From Bacillota bacterium (GTDB taxonomy: Bacteria; Bacillota; Clostridia; Acetivibrionales; DTU013), in the NCBI GenBank assembly GCA_023412665.1, contig JAEZCA010000057.1:1-64000 (forward strand): 64,000 nt of DNA. Direction: 5' to 3'. A program made the position numbers and the translations under genes. This document shows, one piece after another, positions 1-7,521 of this stretch (the first letter of the stretch is position 1; each line of letters opens with the position of its first letter). A model generated the notes under the pieces. The model saw only the letters and a list, made by a program, of their open reading frames with translations, had not been told where the DNA came from and ran no database searches.

Positions 1-717
1 GCAGGAAACACTGTCAGCTTCAAATATGAAGGCGCTGAAAATCCTGAAGTGAATGTAATGCCTGTAGTCACTGCAGCTTTAGAAAATGGCAAGCTCGTAC
101 TTAGATGGAACAGGATAGATTCATCGGAATTTATATCATATAGAGTAGTTGCCTCAAAAAACGATGACACTCCATCATATCCGGATAACGGTTATCTTTA
201 CTCGATCACTGACCGCAACAAGAACTATGCTGTGATCGATAACTTAACAGCCTACACAAACGGTGATTTCGGAGGCTACTTTATAAAAGGCGACCAGTAC
301 TATTTCAGCATAACAGCAGAGTACAGGGACAAAAAAATTCCAGGTAATGTCATTAGGGTTCAATACAACGGAGAAGACAGTGCAGCATTGTTCCCTGCTC
401 CGCAGGTCAGCGCTGTATATGAAGACGATAAGCTGATTGTCAAGTGGAACAAAGTTAATTCCTCATTACTGACAGAATACCGTGTGGTAATTTCTGAAAA
501 GAACCAGACTCCTGCATACCCTGCAAATGGCTTCTATGAAACCGCATATGATGCCAACACGACATCTGTGGTGATCGACACCGCAAAGCCATACGCAAAT
601 GGGGATTTCACTAAGCTGACATATGGTACGGAATACTATATCAGCGTAACAGCAGTATATGGTGATAAATACGTACCGGGAAATGCGGTGAAGTTACTTT
701 ATCTGATAAATGAATAA
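1..717 (+). CDS. C-terminal part of a fibronectin-III-like repeat protein (5' end outside window)
   Basis: The reading frame is open from base 1, so this is the 3' end of a longer gene. An internal ATG at 49 has no ribosome binding site and is not taken as the start. Two repeats of about 105-110 residues are visible. Each has a K(L/I)xx(R/K)WN strand, a YRVV strand, a conserved Y(T/A)NGDF turn, a YY(F/I)S(I/V)TA strand, and a closing PGN(V/A) strand. The first residues (AGNTVSFKYEG) match the end of a repeat, so at least one more lies upstream. This is an immunoglobulin/fibronectin-III-like beta-sandwich pattern, typical of secreted or wall-bound proteins. The N-terminal domains are not visible, so the function (adhesin, S-layer or hydrolase accessory) cannot be decided. 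A strong terminator follows. Confidence 0.75.
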   Translation, partial: AGNTVSFKYEGAENPEVNVMPVVTAALENGKLVLRWNRIDSSEFISYRVVASKNDDTPSYPDNGYLYSITDRNKNYAVIDNLTAYTNGDFGGYFIKGDQYYFSITAEYRDKKIPGNVIRVQYNGEDSAALFPAPQVSAVYEDDKLIVKWNKVNSSLLTEYRVVISEKNQTPAYPANGFYETAYDANTTSVVIDTAKPYANGDFTKLTYGTEYYISVTAVYGDKYVPGNAVKLLYLINE

Positions 718-761
718 GTTTAAGGGCAATTCTTTGAGAATCTGCCAAAGGCTGTAGAACG

Positions 762-812
762 AGACGCTCCTGTGGAAGCTGTGAAAGGTTTCTGTAAAGG
801 AGCGTCTTTTTT
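762..812 (+). terminator. Rho-independent terminator of the repeat protein gene
   Basis: A perfect 9-bp stem, AGACGCTCC at 762-770 with GGAGCGTCT at 799-807, is followed by a T-run to 812. The loop is long (28 nt). It separates the repeat protein gene from the arginase gene. Confidence 0.8.
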
Positions 813-869
813 GCCATATTAGCTTTGGTGATTATCTGTGGTTTATATGATATGATAATTTTATATAGA

Positions 870-888
870 CACTCCAATGAATGGAGTG
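870..888 (+). promoter_or_regulatory. Inverted repeat in the arginase leader (possible operator)
   Basis: CACTCCA-ATGAA-TGGAGTG is a perfect 7-bp inverted repeat about 24 bases before the GTG start. It has no T-run, so an operator or leader hairpin is likelier than a terminator. It does not resemble an ArgR box. The regulator is unknown. Confidence 0.35.
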
Positions 889-911
889 ATGCAATCAGAG
901 GGGGCATAGCA

Positions 912-1820
912 GTGAATATAGATATAATTGGTGTACCAGTAGATCTTGGCTCAAACCGCAGAGGGGTTGATATGGGACCGAGCGCTATCAGATATACGGG
1001 TTTGATCCAGGCCATAAGAAATCTTGATATAAACTGTCGTGATCTTGGAAATATTTCTGTTCCGGTGCCTGACAGTAAGAGCTATGAGCAGGTGAAGCCA
1101 AGTAGTCCAAGGTTCATTAACGAAATAACAAAAATAAATGAAACCCTGTATAAAATGGTTGGGGAAAGTCTGACAGAGGGCAATATGCCGATGGTCATCG
1201 GAGGAGATCACAGTATTGCCGCCGGCTCGTTGCTGGGCGCACAGAGCTGCCTTAAAAACATAGGGGTCATTTGGATGGATGCCCACGGTGATTTTAATAC
1301 AGAACACACTACCATGTCAGGAAACCTACACGGCATGTCCCTGGCTGCCGCTACCGGCACCGGTATGCGTGAAATGACGCGGTTCAAGGCTAAAGATGTA
1401 GATTTTGTTAACCCTGAAAAGGTTGTAATAATAGGAGCAAGAGATCTTGATCCGGAAGAAGCGGAGCTGCTGAAAAAGTCAAAGGTTACGGTGTTCACAA
1501 TGGAGGATATAGATCTGTACGGACTCAGGAGTATTATGCAAAGGGCGATAGAAATAGTTGAGGATGGAACTGAGGGTTTTCATCTGAGCTTTGATCTTGA
1601 TGTTGTGACGCCGTCTGACGCTCCCGGGGTGGGGACGCCTGTAAAAGGCGGGATAACGTACAGAGAAGCACATCTTGCTGCCGAAATGCTTTCAAAAAGG
1701 CCCAAACTGAGGTCGATAGAGCTGGTTGAATTGAACCCCATACTTGACAATGCAAATATTACAGGAGAACTGGCTGTTTCACTGCTCTGCTCGGTTCTTG
1801 GTAAAAGGATACTAAGATAA
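912..1820 (+). CDS. rocF: Arginase (ureohydrolase family)
   Basis: 302 residues, the usual arginase length. It is predicted to hydrolyse L-arginine to ornithine and urea with a binuclear manganese centre. The N-terminus (IDIIGVPVDLGSNRRGVDMG) is the arginase signature rather than the agmatinase one. Metal-ligand motifs appear in order: GGDHS near residue 97, DAHGDFNT near 121, and SFDLDVVTP near 223, followed by GVGTPVKGGITYRE. The GTG at 912 is chosen because AGAGGGGG lies 7-8 bases upstream and the protein then starts exactly where arginases do; an upstream ATG at 825 would add 29 non-homologous residues. It appears monocistronic. An agmatinase-like or other guanidino substrate is a minor alternative, because the usual DP after SFDLD reads TP here. 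Confidence 0.85.
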   Translation: MNIDIIGVPVDLGSNRRGVDMGPSAIRYTGLIQAIRNLDINCRDLGNISVPVPDSKSYEQVKPSSPRFINEITKINETLYKMVGESLTEGNMPMVIGGDHSIAAGSLLGAQSCLKNIGVIWMDAHGDFNTEHTTMSGNLHGMSLAAATGTGMREMTRFKAKDVDFVNPEKVVIIGARDLDPEEAELLKKSKVTVFTMEDIDLYGLRSIMQRAIEIVEDGTEGFHLSFDLDVVTPSDAPGVGTPVKGGITYREAHLAAEMLSKRPKLRSIELVELNPILDNANITGELAVSLLCSVLGKRILR

Positions 1821-1881
1821 TTGTTTTTTCGCAACTCATCTATACCTTTTGCATAAATATTAATTTTTTCGTATAAATGTA

Positions 1882-1909
1882 TTGACACTTTACATTTTAA
1901 AAATACAAT
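1882..1909 (+). promoter_or_regulatory. SigmaA promoter of the PurF-like gene
   Basis: TTGACA at 1882-1887, a 16-bp spacer and TACAAT at 1904-1909, about 60 bases before the ATG at 1969. Confidence 0.65.
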
Positions 1910-1968
1910 GGAAGTATGTGCTATTTATGTAGAAATAAATCGAAAAAATTTGGCGGAATGAGGTAAAT

Positions 1969-3369
1969 ATGGGAGGATTATTTGGCGTTGCATCAAAAAG
2001 CGATTGCGTGATGGATCTGTATTTCGGCACTGACTACCACTCGCATCTTGGAACAAGCAGGGGCGGTATGGCAGTTTATACCGGAAACGGGTTTTCAAGA
2101 TATATTCATAATATTGAGAATGTTCAATTCAGAGCAAAATTTGAAAACGATCTTGCAGATATGTCAGGCAATATGGGGATTGGCTGTATAAGCGATACCG
2201 AGGCGCAGCCCCTTACAGTCTGCTCACATCATGGACATTATGCACTGACAACCGTCGGACGGATAAATAACATTGATGAGCTTGTCAAAAAAGCTTTTGC
2301 CGTCAATTACATACATTTTCTCGAAATGAGCAGGGGAGAAATAAATCCCACAGAAATGGTTGCCGCTCTCATTGACCAGGAGGATACGATAAAGGATGGC
2401 ATGCTGAGGGCCCAGGAAGCGATAGACGGCTCCTGCACCATGCTGGTCCTTAATCATGAGGGCATATATGCGTCCAGAGACCGTATGGGGAGGACTCCTC
2501 TTGTGATTGGCGAAAGGGATGGAGCGTTTTGTGTATCATTTGAATCAAGTGCGCTGCCGAACCTTGGATATAAGCTCAAGCGTGAGCTGGGGCCGGGAGA
2601 GATCGTCAGAATCACACCCGATGGTGTTGAAACTATATCTCCGCCAAGGCAGGAAATGAAAATATGCGCTTTCCTTTGGGTGTATTACGGTTATCCCGCA
2701 TCCTCCTACGAAGGAAAGAATGTTGAGATAATGCGCTATAGAAGCGGGGAGTTGCTTGCTCGCAAGGATGATGTGGAGCTCGACGGTGTAGCCGGCATTC
2801 CTGATTCAGGTGTTGCACATGCTATAGGATACTCCAACGAGTCGGGAATTCCGTATGTCAGGCCCTTTGTAAAGTACACCCCGACCTGGTCGAGAAGCTT
2901 CATGCCCCAGGACCAGAGCATGAGGAATCTGGTGGCGAAAATGAAGCTGATTCCGATACCTGACCTGGTAGACAACAAGCGCATATTGTTCTGTGACGAC
3001 TCCATTGTACGTGGTACTCAGATGGGCGAGACCGTTGAATTATTATACAACTTCAATGCTAAGCAAGTACATATAAGGCCGGCATGCCCACCGCTGCTGT
3101 TCGGCTGCAAATACCTCAATTTTTCAAGGTCTCGTTCCGAGATGGACCTTATGACGAGGCGGGTAATAAAGGAACTCGAGGGCTCGGACTCAGCAAGTAT
3201 CGATGAATATTGTGATCCGAAGACAGAAAAATACAGCTGCATGGTAGAATGTATCAGAAAAAAACTGAAATTCTCCAGTCTGAGATTCCAGGAACTCAAT
3301 GACATGATACAGGCTATAGACCTCCCGGAATGCAAGGTGTGTACCTACTGCTGGAACGGGAGAGAGTAG
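1969..3369 (+). CDS. PurF-like amidophosphoribosyltransferase paralogue lacking the N-terminal nucleophile
   Basis: 466 residues with the two-domain layout of glutamine PRPP amidotransferase. An Ntn-type glutaminase domain covers about 1-230 and a phosphoribosyltransferase domain about 245-440. The PRPP loop ILFCDDSIVRGTQ is intact. Cysteines matching the PurF iron-sulfur ligands are present (ICAF..YYGYP near 228, and C-terminal CKVCTYCWNG). The catalytic residue is not: the protein begins MGGLFG where PurF has CG(V/L)FG, and codon 2 is GGA (Gly). Without the Cys it should not use glutamine. It could use ammonia, take a different amine, or serve a structural or regulatory role. The neighbour is arginase and no purine genes are nearby. 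The ATG start has GAGGT upstream. The fold is clear; the activity is not. Confidence 0.75.
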   Translation: MGGLFGVASKSDCVMDLYFGTDYHSHLGTSRGGMAVYTGNGFSRYIHNIENVQFRAKFENDLADMSGNMGIGCISDTEAQPLTVCSHHGHYALTTVGRINNIDELVKKAFAVNYIHFLEMSRGEINPTEMVAALIDQEDTIKDGMLRAQEAIDGSCTMLVLNHEGIYASRDRMGRTPLVIGERDGAFCVSFESSALPNLGYKLKRELGPGEIVRITPDGVETISPPRQEMKICAFLWVYYGYPASSYEGKNVEIMRYRSGELLARKDDVELDGVAGIPDSGVAHAIGYSNESGIPYVRPFVKYTPTWSRSFMPQDQSMRNLVAKMKLIPIPDLVDNKRILFCDDSIVRGTQMGETVELLYNFNAKQVHIRPACPPLLFGCKYLNFSRSRSEMDLMTRRVIKELEGSDSASIDEYCDPKTEKYSCMVECIRKKLKFSSLRFQELNDMIQAIDLPECKVCTYCWNGRE

Positions 3370-3401
3370 GGAGTACAGCAAAGCTGAATCAAAGGCTTCT
3401 A

Positions 3402-3440
3402 GAGCGGCAGTTTGTCAACAAGACAGGTGCTGCTTTTTTT
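3402..3440 (+). terminator. Terminator of the PurF-like gene
   Basis: AGCGGCA (3402-3408) pairs with TGCTGCT (3429-3435, one G-U). An inner TGTC/GACA stem lies inside, and a T-run follows. Confidence 0.7.
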
Positions 3441-3477
3441 ATGCTTGTTTCTTAAGTAACAAATTTCTATATTAGTA

Positions 3478-3518
3478 TTGACAATAGAATTATAGTGTAT
3501 TAATATAATAGTACACTA
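3478..3518 (+). promoter_or_regulatory. Promoter and autoregulatory operator of the YtrA-type regulator operon
   Basis: TTGACA at 3478-3483 and TAATAT at 3501-3506 with exactly 17 bp between them. An inverted repeat, TAGTGTA (3493-3499) N12 TACACTA (3512-3518), is centred on the -10 box. The layout fits repression by the adjacent GntR/YtrA protein, a subfamily known to autoregulate through palindromes of this kind. Confidence 0.75.
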
Positions 3519-3544
3519 GTGAAATGGTAGGGAGGTAAATCTAT

Positions 3545-3928
3545 GTGATTAAGTTCAATGACAGTTCACCGATTTATTTGCAGATCGTTGAGAAGATAAA
3601 GGCTGACATTGTGGCAGGAAAACTCAAAGGTGGAGATAAGCTCCCATCAGTAAGGGACATAGCCGAAAGCTTCAAGGTCAATCCCAATACAGTACAGAGA
3701 GTTTTCATGGAGCTTGAGCGCGAGGGAGTGGCCTACTCGCAAAGAGGAATCGGCACGTTTGTAAGCGAAGAGATGCAGCTGGTGGATAAATTGAGAGATA
3801 CCCAGGCGCAAAAGTATACCAGCAGATATGTTGGTGAAATGAAGGAACTTGGAATGGATGATGAAGAGATCCTTGAAAATGTTAAAAAGGTTTTGGAGGG
3901 TAATGAGAATGATAATACTGAGGGCTGA
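3545..3928 (+). CDS. GntR-family regulator, YtrA subfamily
   Basis: 127 residues. The winged-helix domain covers about 1-72: SPIYLQIVEKIKADIVAG, GDKLPSVRDIAESFKVNPNT, then the wing QRGIGTFVS. A short helical tail of about 45 residues follows, as in YtrA-type regulators, which have no ligand-binding domain. The start is GTG at 3545; the overlapping ATG at 3543 is followed at once by TGA. A GGGAGG ribosome binding site precedes it. The gene overlaps the ABC ATPase gene by 20 bases, so the three genes 3545-5395 form an operon. A palindrome over the -10 box suggests self-repression. Such operons in Firmicutes usually respond to cell-envelope stress or antimicrobial peptides; the inducer here is unknown. 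Confidence 0.88.
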   Translation: MIKFNDSSPIYLQIVEKIKADIVAGKLKGGDKLPSVRDIAESFKVNPNTVQRVFMELEREGVAYSQRGIGTFVSEEMQLVDKLRDTQAQKYTSRYVGEMKELGMDDEEILENVKKVLEGNENDNTEG

Positions 3929-4604
3929 GAAGATCAGCAAGAATTATTTTACCAAAAGTGCTCTGTCCAATGTGGATATTTCACTTGAACAGGGTAAAAT
4001 AATAGGTCTGCTGGGGCCGAACGGAAGCGGCAAGACTACATTCCTCAAGCTGGTCACCGGGATGGTCAGACCCAGCGGAGGGAGTCTGACAGTATGCGGC
4101 ATGGAGATAGGATATAAAACAAAGGACATGATCGCATTCCTGCCTGACTCCGAATTTTTATACGATTGGATGACGATCAGGGAAGCAGGCAATACTTTTA
4201 TTGCATTTTTTAAAGATTTTGACTCAGCACGCTTCTATGAGCTGCTGCAGTTCATGAATCTCACACCCGATATGAAGGTCAAACGACTTTCAAAGGGTAT
4301 GAAGGAGAAGCTTGCGCTGGCGCTGACTCTTGCCCGTAACGCAAGGCTGATTGTACTCGATGAGCCGCTGAACGGTGTCGACCCTGTAGCGAGGGAGCAG
4401 ATTTTAGGAGCTATTGTCAGGTCCTTCTCCCAGGACAGCACTATACTTGTTACCAGTCATCTTATAAATGAAGTGGAAAACATACTGGATGAGGCATACT
4501 TCCTGAAGGATGGAAGGATCGTACTCCACGGTTCGACCGATGAGCTCAGAAGCGAAAGGAAAAAGTCCCTTGATGAACTTTACAGGGAGGTGTTTGCATG
4601 TTAG
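3909..4604 (+). CDS. ABC transporter ATP-binding protein (YtrB/BcrA-like)
   Basis: 231 residues, one complete nucleotide-binding domain. Walker A is GPNGSGKTT, the signature is LSKGMKEKLALALTLA, and Walker B is LIVLDEPLNGVDP. The switch His is in LVTSHLINEVE. The missing canonical SGGQ (SKGM instead) is common in this export subfamily. The ATG at 3909 is preferred: the GGAGG at about 3896-3900 sits 8 bases before it but only 2 bases before the ATG at 3903. The start lies inside the regulator gene, indicating translational coupling. It should energise the permease encoded next, whose ATG overlaps this stop. The likely role is export of, or protection from, an envelope-active compound. Confidence 0.88.
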   Translation: MIILRAEKISKNYFTKSALSNVDISLEQGKIIGLLGPNGSGKTTFLKLVTGMVRPSGGSLTVCGMEIGYKTKDMIAFLPDSEFLYDWMTIREAGNTFIAFFKDFDSARFYELLQFMNLTPDMKVKRLSKGMKEKLALALTLARNARLIVLDEPLNGVDPVAREQILGAIVRSFSQDSTILVTSHLINEVENILDEAYFLKDGRIVLHGSTDELRSERKKSLDELYREVFAC

Positions 4605-5395
4605 GAAAATTGATATCGTATGAACTCCGTAAGAAGTGGAAATCTTCAAGGCTTGTCCTGCTTGGATATGGAGCAGTCCAGCTGCTTCTTCTGTTGACAA
4701 TAAGGATATTTTTATGGAATGAGGGATTAATCGACGGATTTGAATTAAATAGTGAAACCTCTGCAAATTTCACTGCATCCTTCGGTTTGCTGACGCTTCT
4801 GTTTTTCGTGTTGTCATTTATGCTCGGTGCGTACCCCTTCCTTGAGAGTATGCATAGGTTCGAAAGGGATCTTTCCGGAAAGCAGGCTTACCTGGAGCTG
4901 ATGATACCGGCGGCAGCCTGGCGCAAGGTCCTGTCCAAGCTGATAGCCACACTTGTCAGTCTGGTGGTATGCGGAACTGCTTCATTATTCTCAATGTTTA
5001 TGTTCATGATGGTAAACAGCAATTTCCGCTATCTCTTTGAGTTTTTCGACATGCTGTTCAAGGCAGTCACAAGTTCCCCTGTTGATTTCATAGCAGCTAT
5101 AATACTGACGCTGTTCGGCTTTGCGTGCCTCTACATTACGATATTCCTGTGTATTGCTGTAGCAAAAGCCTTCACACACAAAAATACTATCGCCGTACCT
5201 ATCGGTATACTTGCCTTCATTATAACAACTGTGCTGGTGAGTATGCTGGAGGGACAGGTCGCAAGATTCCCGATATACACCTTCAGGCTTATGGACATCA
5301 GTTTTGCATTGAGTACAACGGTCATGAGCATAATATTATTTGCTTTACTGCTTATAGGAACCGGATGGCTCATGGAAAAAAAGATAGAGCATTGA
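4598..5395 (+). CDS. ABC-2 type transporter permease
   Basis: 265 residues with about six hydrophobic segments (near residues 20-40, 55-80, 115-140, 160-190, 200-225 and 235-255) and a basic N-terminus (ISYELRKKWKSS). This is the usual profile of single-chain ABC-2 permeases. The ATG overlaps the ATPase gene by 7 bases (ribosome binding site GGGAGG). It is the membrane half of the regulated transporter at 3545-5395. No substrate can be read from the sequence. Confidence 0.8.
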   Translation: MLGKLISYELRKKWKSSRLVLLGYGAVQLLLLLTIRIFLWNEGLIDGFELNSETSANFTASFGLLTLLFFVLSFMLGAYPFLESMHRFERDLSGKQAYLELMIPAAAWRKVLSKLIATLVSLVVCGTASLFSMFMFMMVNSNFRYLFEFFDMLFKAVTSSPVDFIAAIILTLFGFACLYITIFLCIAVAKAFTHKNTIAVPIGILAFIITTVLVSMLEGQVARFPIYTFRLMDISFALSTTVMSIILFALLLIGTGWLMEKKIEH

Positions 5396-5412
5396 TACCG
5401 GCTGCATAAAAA

Positions 5413-5450
5413 AGGAGCGTCTGTGATTATTTAAGCAGGCGCTCCTTTTT
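5413..5450. terminator. Bidirectional terminator between convergent genes
   Basis: AGGAGCGTCTG (5413-5423) pairs with CAGGCGCTCCT (5436-5446, one G-U). A T-run lies on the plus-strand side and an A-run on the other. It ends the ABC operon and the minus-strand acyltransferase gene. Confidence 0.8.
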
Positions 5451-5462
5451 ATTATTCCTGTA

Positions 5463-6341
5463 TTAGTAAGCATCAGGCTCCAGCTTGCCGGGATGAGCTT
5501 CGAGCCTTTCGGGATTCTGGATCAAAGTTTTGTACAGCTTGAAGGCAGAAGCATAGTAATGTCCATCCACGATCCTTTCATCTGTAACAGCCTTCATTGT
5601 AATAAATCTCTTTTCAGTTATTGCATTGTTGGAGTCGATGACCTTTTCCTTCGTTTTAATGCCAAAGGCTATGAAAAACGAAGTAGTGCCGAAATCATAC
5701 AGATGATGATAAATGGGCTGTATCCCGATAGATCCCAGATCCGTTATAAAAAAACTGGTATGGAACGGGCTTGCTCTGTGTATTGCTTTGGGTACGATAC
5801 CGAAATAATCCAAGAATCTTATTAAAAATACAAGCAGCTTGACAATAAGACCGGGACAAAGCATGAACAGACGGGCAACCTTATCTGTGTTATTCTTGGT
5901 GTCGGGAACTTTGTTCTCTTCTATCTGTCTGTTTATCTTCTCAGCTATCTCGGAAAGGGTATCTGTCGGCTCGAACTTGAATTTGACGGTAGTCTCGGGA
6001 CTATCGACCTTCATTTCCTTCTTTATGGCAAGCGATACCAGTATTTCATTGCGGGCATATATATTCTGTCCGGCAATGAATCTGTTCAGTGCAGGTTTAA
6101 GAGCTATGGTCCTTACCATTGCGGCTATCATTATATGCAGCATGGATATTTTGACTCCGGAGGTCTTCCTTCTTTTCCGCAAATATGATTCCGTATGACC
6201 TATTTCTATTTTTTCTTCAAAATAATTCTGTGAATCGGACCTGTATCTCATGATAAACGGAACGATCTTGTAAAAAGGATCCAAAGATCTTATACGCCTA
6301 CCGTCATACCTGTCACCAAAGCGCCTTTTATATTCTGCCAT
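5463..6341 (-). CDS. Stand-alone 2-oxoacid dehydrogenase E2-type acyltransferase domain protein
   Basis: 292 residues, roughly the size of the E2 catalytic core alone, with no lipoyl or subunit-binding domain. Family features are the N-terminal helix with RRFGDRYDGRR, the central ITDLGSIGIQPIYHHLYDFG strands (compare SNLG in E2 and chloramphenicol acetyltransferase), and the C-terminal ERIVDGHYYA. In E2 the last motif is DHRxxDG with a catalytic His; here it reads DERIVDG. I recall short clostridial homologues sharing the Glu, but cannot check. A hydrophobic stretch near residues 165-180 (PGLIVKLLVFLIRFLDYF) may be membrane-associated. No dehydrogenase partner genes are adjacent. The ribosome binding site AGGGGG supports this ATG. 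The substrate is unknown. Confidence 0.75.
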   Translation of the reverse strand: MAEYKRRFGDRYDGRRIRSLDPFYKIVPFIMRYRSDSQNYFEEKIEIGHTESYLRKRRKTSGVKISMLHIMIAAMVRTIALKPALNRFIAGQNIYARNEILVSLAIKKEMKVDSPETTVKFKFEPTDTLSEIAEKINRQIEENKVPDTKNNTDKVARLFMLCPGLIVKLLVFLIRFLDYFGIVPKAIHRASPFHTSFFITDLGSIGIQPIYHHLYDFGTTSFFIAFGIKTKEKVIDSNNAITEKRFITMKAVTDERIVDGHYYASAFKLYKTLIQNPERLEAHPGKLEPDAY

Positions 6342-6477
6342 CAGATAAATCCCCCTGTTTAAAAAACTGTCGATTTATGCTGCTCATTTATCAGTCTTAG
6401 TTTATCATCGGCTGTACATTTTTGCAATGCATTATATATGCATTACCTGTGTGAGCTGCAAGCATGCTTCGAAGAGG

Positions 6478-6531
6478 AAGAAAATTTTTCTACAATCGAA
6501 AATTTTCTTTTAACCGAGGTGTTATAACAAG
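6478..6531 (+). repeat. Palindromic intergenic repeat, copy R1 (AT-rich hairpin ending in GTTATAAC)
   Basis: AAGAAAATTTT (6478-6488) pairs with AAAATTTTCTT (6499-6509) around a CTACAATC-containing loop. CCGAGGTGTTATAAC follows. The same hairpin and terminal GTTATAA occur at 12758, 23250, 58055, 59755 and 63637. It lies in the 469-bp gap between the acyltransferase gene and deoC, which otherwise holds only the deoC promoter. Confidence 0.65.
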
Positions 6532-6684
6532 TCGATTAGAATGAATGGGAGTATATCTATTACTTCGATGCAGCGTGATCAGGTGAAAAAATTTACACAA
6601 TGGAAAAAATTATCTTGAATGATGCGTTTTTGATATACGTGAAAAGCTGATCTAAAATAACATTGCTGACCACAGGGCTACCAG

Positions 6685-6730
6685 TTGACGAAAGTAGCCT
6701 TATTTGTTATTATTGTTTTAACTTGTTATA
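6685..6730 (+). promoter_or_regulatory. Promoter of the deoC-kinase operon with a possible operator at the start site
   Basis: TTGACG (6685-6690), a 17-bp spacer and TATTAT (6708-6713). A GGCTAC/GTAGCC inverted repeat (6676-6681, 6694-6699) flanks the -35 box. The palindromic CTTGTTATAACA at 6719-6730 covers the expected start site. Which regulator binds is not known; the GntR protein encoded at 9149 is a candidate. Confidence 0.55.
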
Positions 6731-6810
6731 ACATTATACCATGCTTAGGTTCTTCTTTGCATGGAGCAAATTCATTATATTATCAATTACCTTGAAGGGT
6801 GGTAAAAAAC

Positions 6811-7506
6811 ATGATACTAACAGTGAAGGATATCGCGCAGATGTATGATTTGAGCTGTGTGCGGACTGACAGCGATGAAAATGACATCAAGGCTCTTGCA
6901 GAATGTGCGAAGAAATATGATTGCGGGCATGTATCGGTCATGCAGTGCTTTATTCCCGATGTAAAGAAGCTGCTTGAGGACAGGAAGGATATTAAGGTTG
7001 TGGGAAATGTAAGCTTTCCATCAGGCTCCGACACCACAAGCCTGAAGGTGTACCAGGCTGGCGAGATGCTGGACGCAGGCTGTGATGAGGTCGATATGGT
7101 TTTAAATGTTGGAAAACTCCGTTCAGGAAGATACGATGAAGCTGAGGAAGATGTCAAAGCTGTTGTTAAAGCAGTAAAGGGTATACCGCTGAAGGTCATC
7201 ATAGAGGTTTCCTGCCTCAATGAAAATGAAGTGAAGAAGGCTTGCGAGATATGCATAAATGCAGGAGCTTCCTTTGTCAAGACGGGTACCGGCTGGATGC
7301 CGAGAGGTACCACAATAGAGGATGTCAGACTGATCAAATCCATCGTAGGAGACAGGATCAGGATAAAAGCCTCCGGCGGCATCAGATCTCTGGAGACACT
7401 GGTTATGATGTACAAGCTTGGTGTTACGAGATTCGGAGTCAATCTGCGCAGCGGAAGGGCCATTTTGGAGGAATGCATTGCATTGGGCGGTCAGGTAACA
7501 ATCTAA
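6811..7506 (+). CDS. deoC: Deoxyribose-phosphate aldolase family protein
   Basis: 231 residues, a class I aldolase TIM barrel of the DERA family. The three active-site residues are recognisable: Asp in DEVDMVLNVG, the Schiff-base Lys in SFVKTGTGW, and the second Lys in IKASGGIRS. DERA cleaves 2-deoxyribose-5-phosphate to acetaldehyde and glyceraldehyde-3-phosphate. Here the gene is followed by an FGGY kinase 15 bases later rather than by nucleoside phosphorylase genes, so the substrate could be another phosphorylated (deoxy)sugar. The ATG at 6811 has GAAGGGTGG 8 bases upstream; the GTG at 6799 would overlap that site and is rejected. This is the first gene of the carbohydrate island. Confidence 0.85.
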   Translation: MILTVKDIAQMYDLSCVRTDSDENDIKALAECAKKYDCGHVSVMQCFIPDVKKLLEDRKDIKVVGNVSFPSGSDTTSLKVYQAGEMLDAGCDEVDMVLNVGKLRSGRYDEAEEDVKAVVKAVKGIPLKVIIEVSCLNENEVKKACEICINAGASFVKTGTGWMPRGTTIEDVRLIKSIVGDRIRIKASGGIRSLETLVMMYKLGVTRFGVNLRSGRAILEECIALGGQVTI

Positions 7507-7521
7507 TAGTGAGGTGGCACA

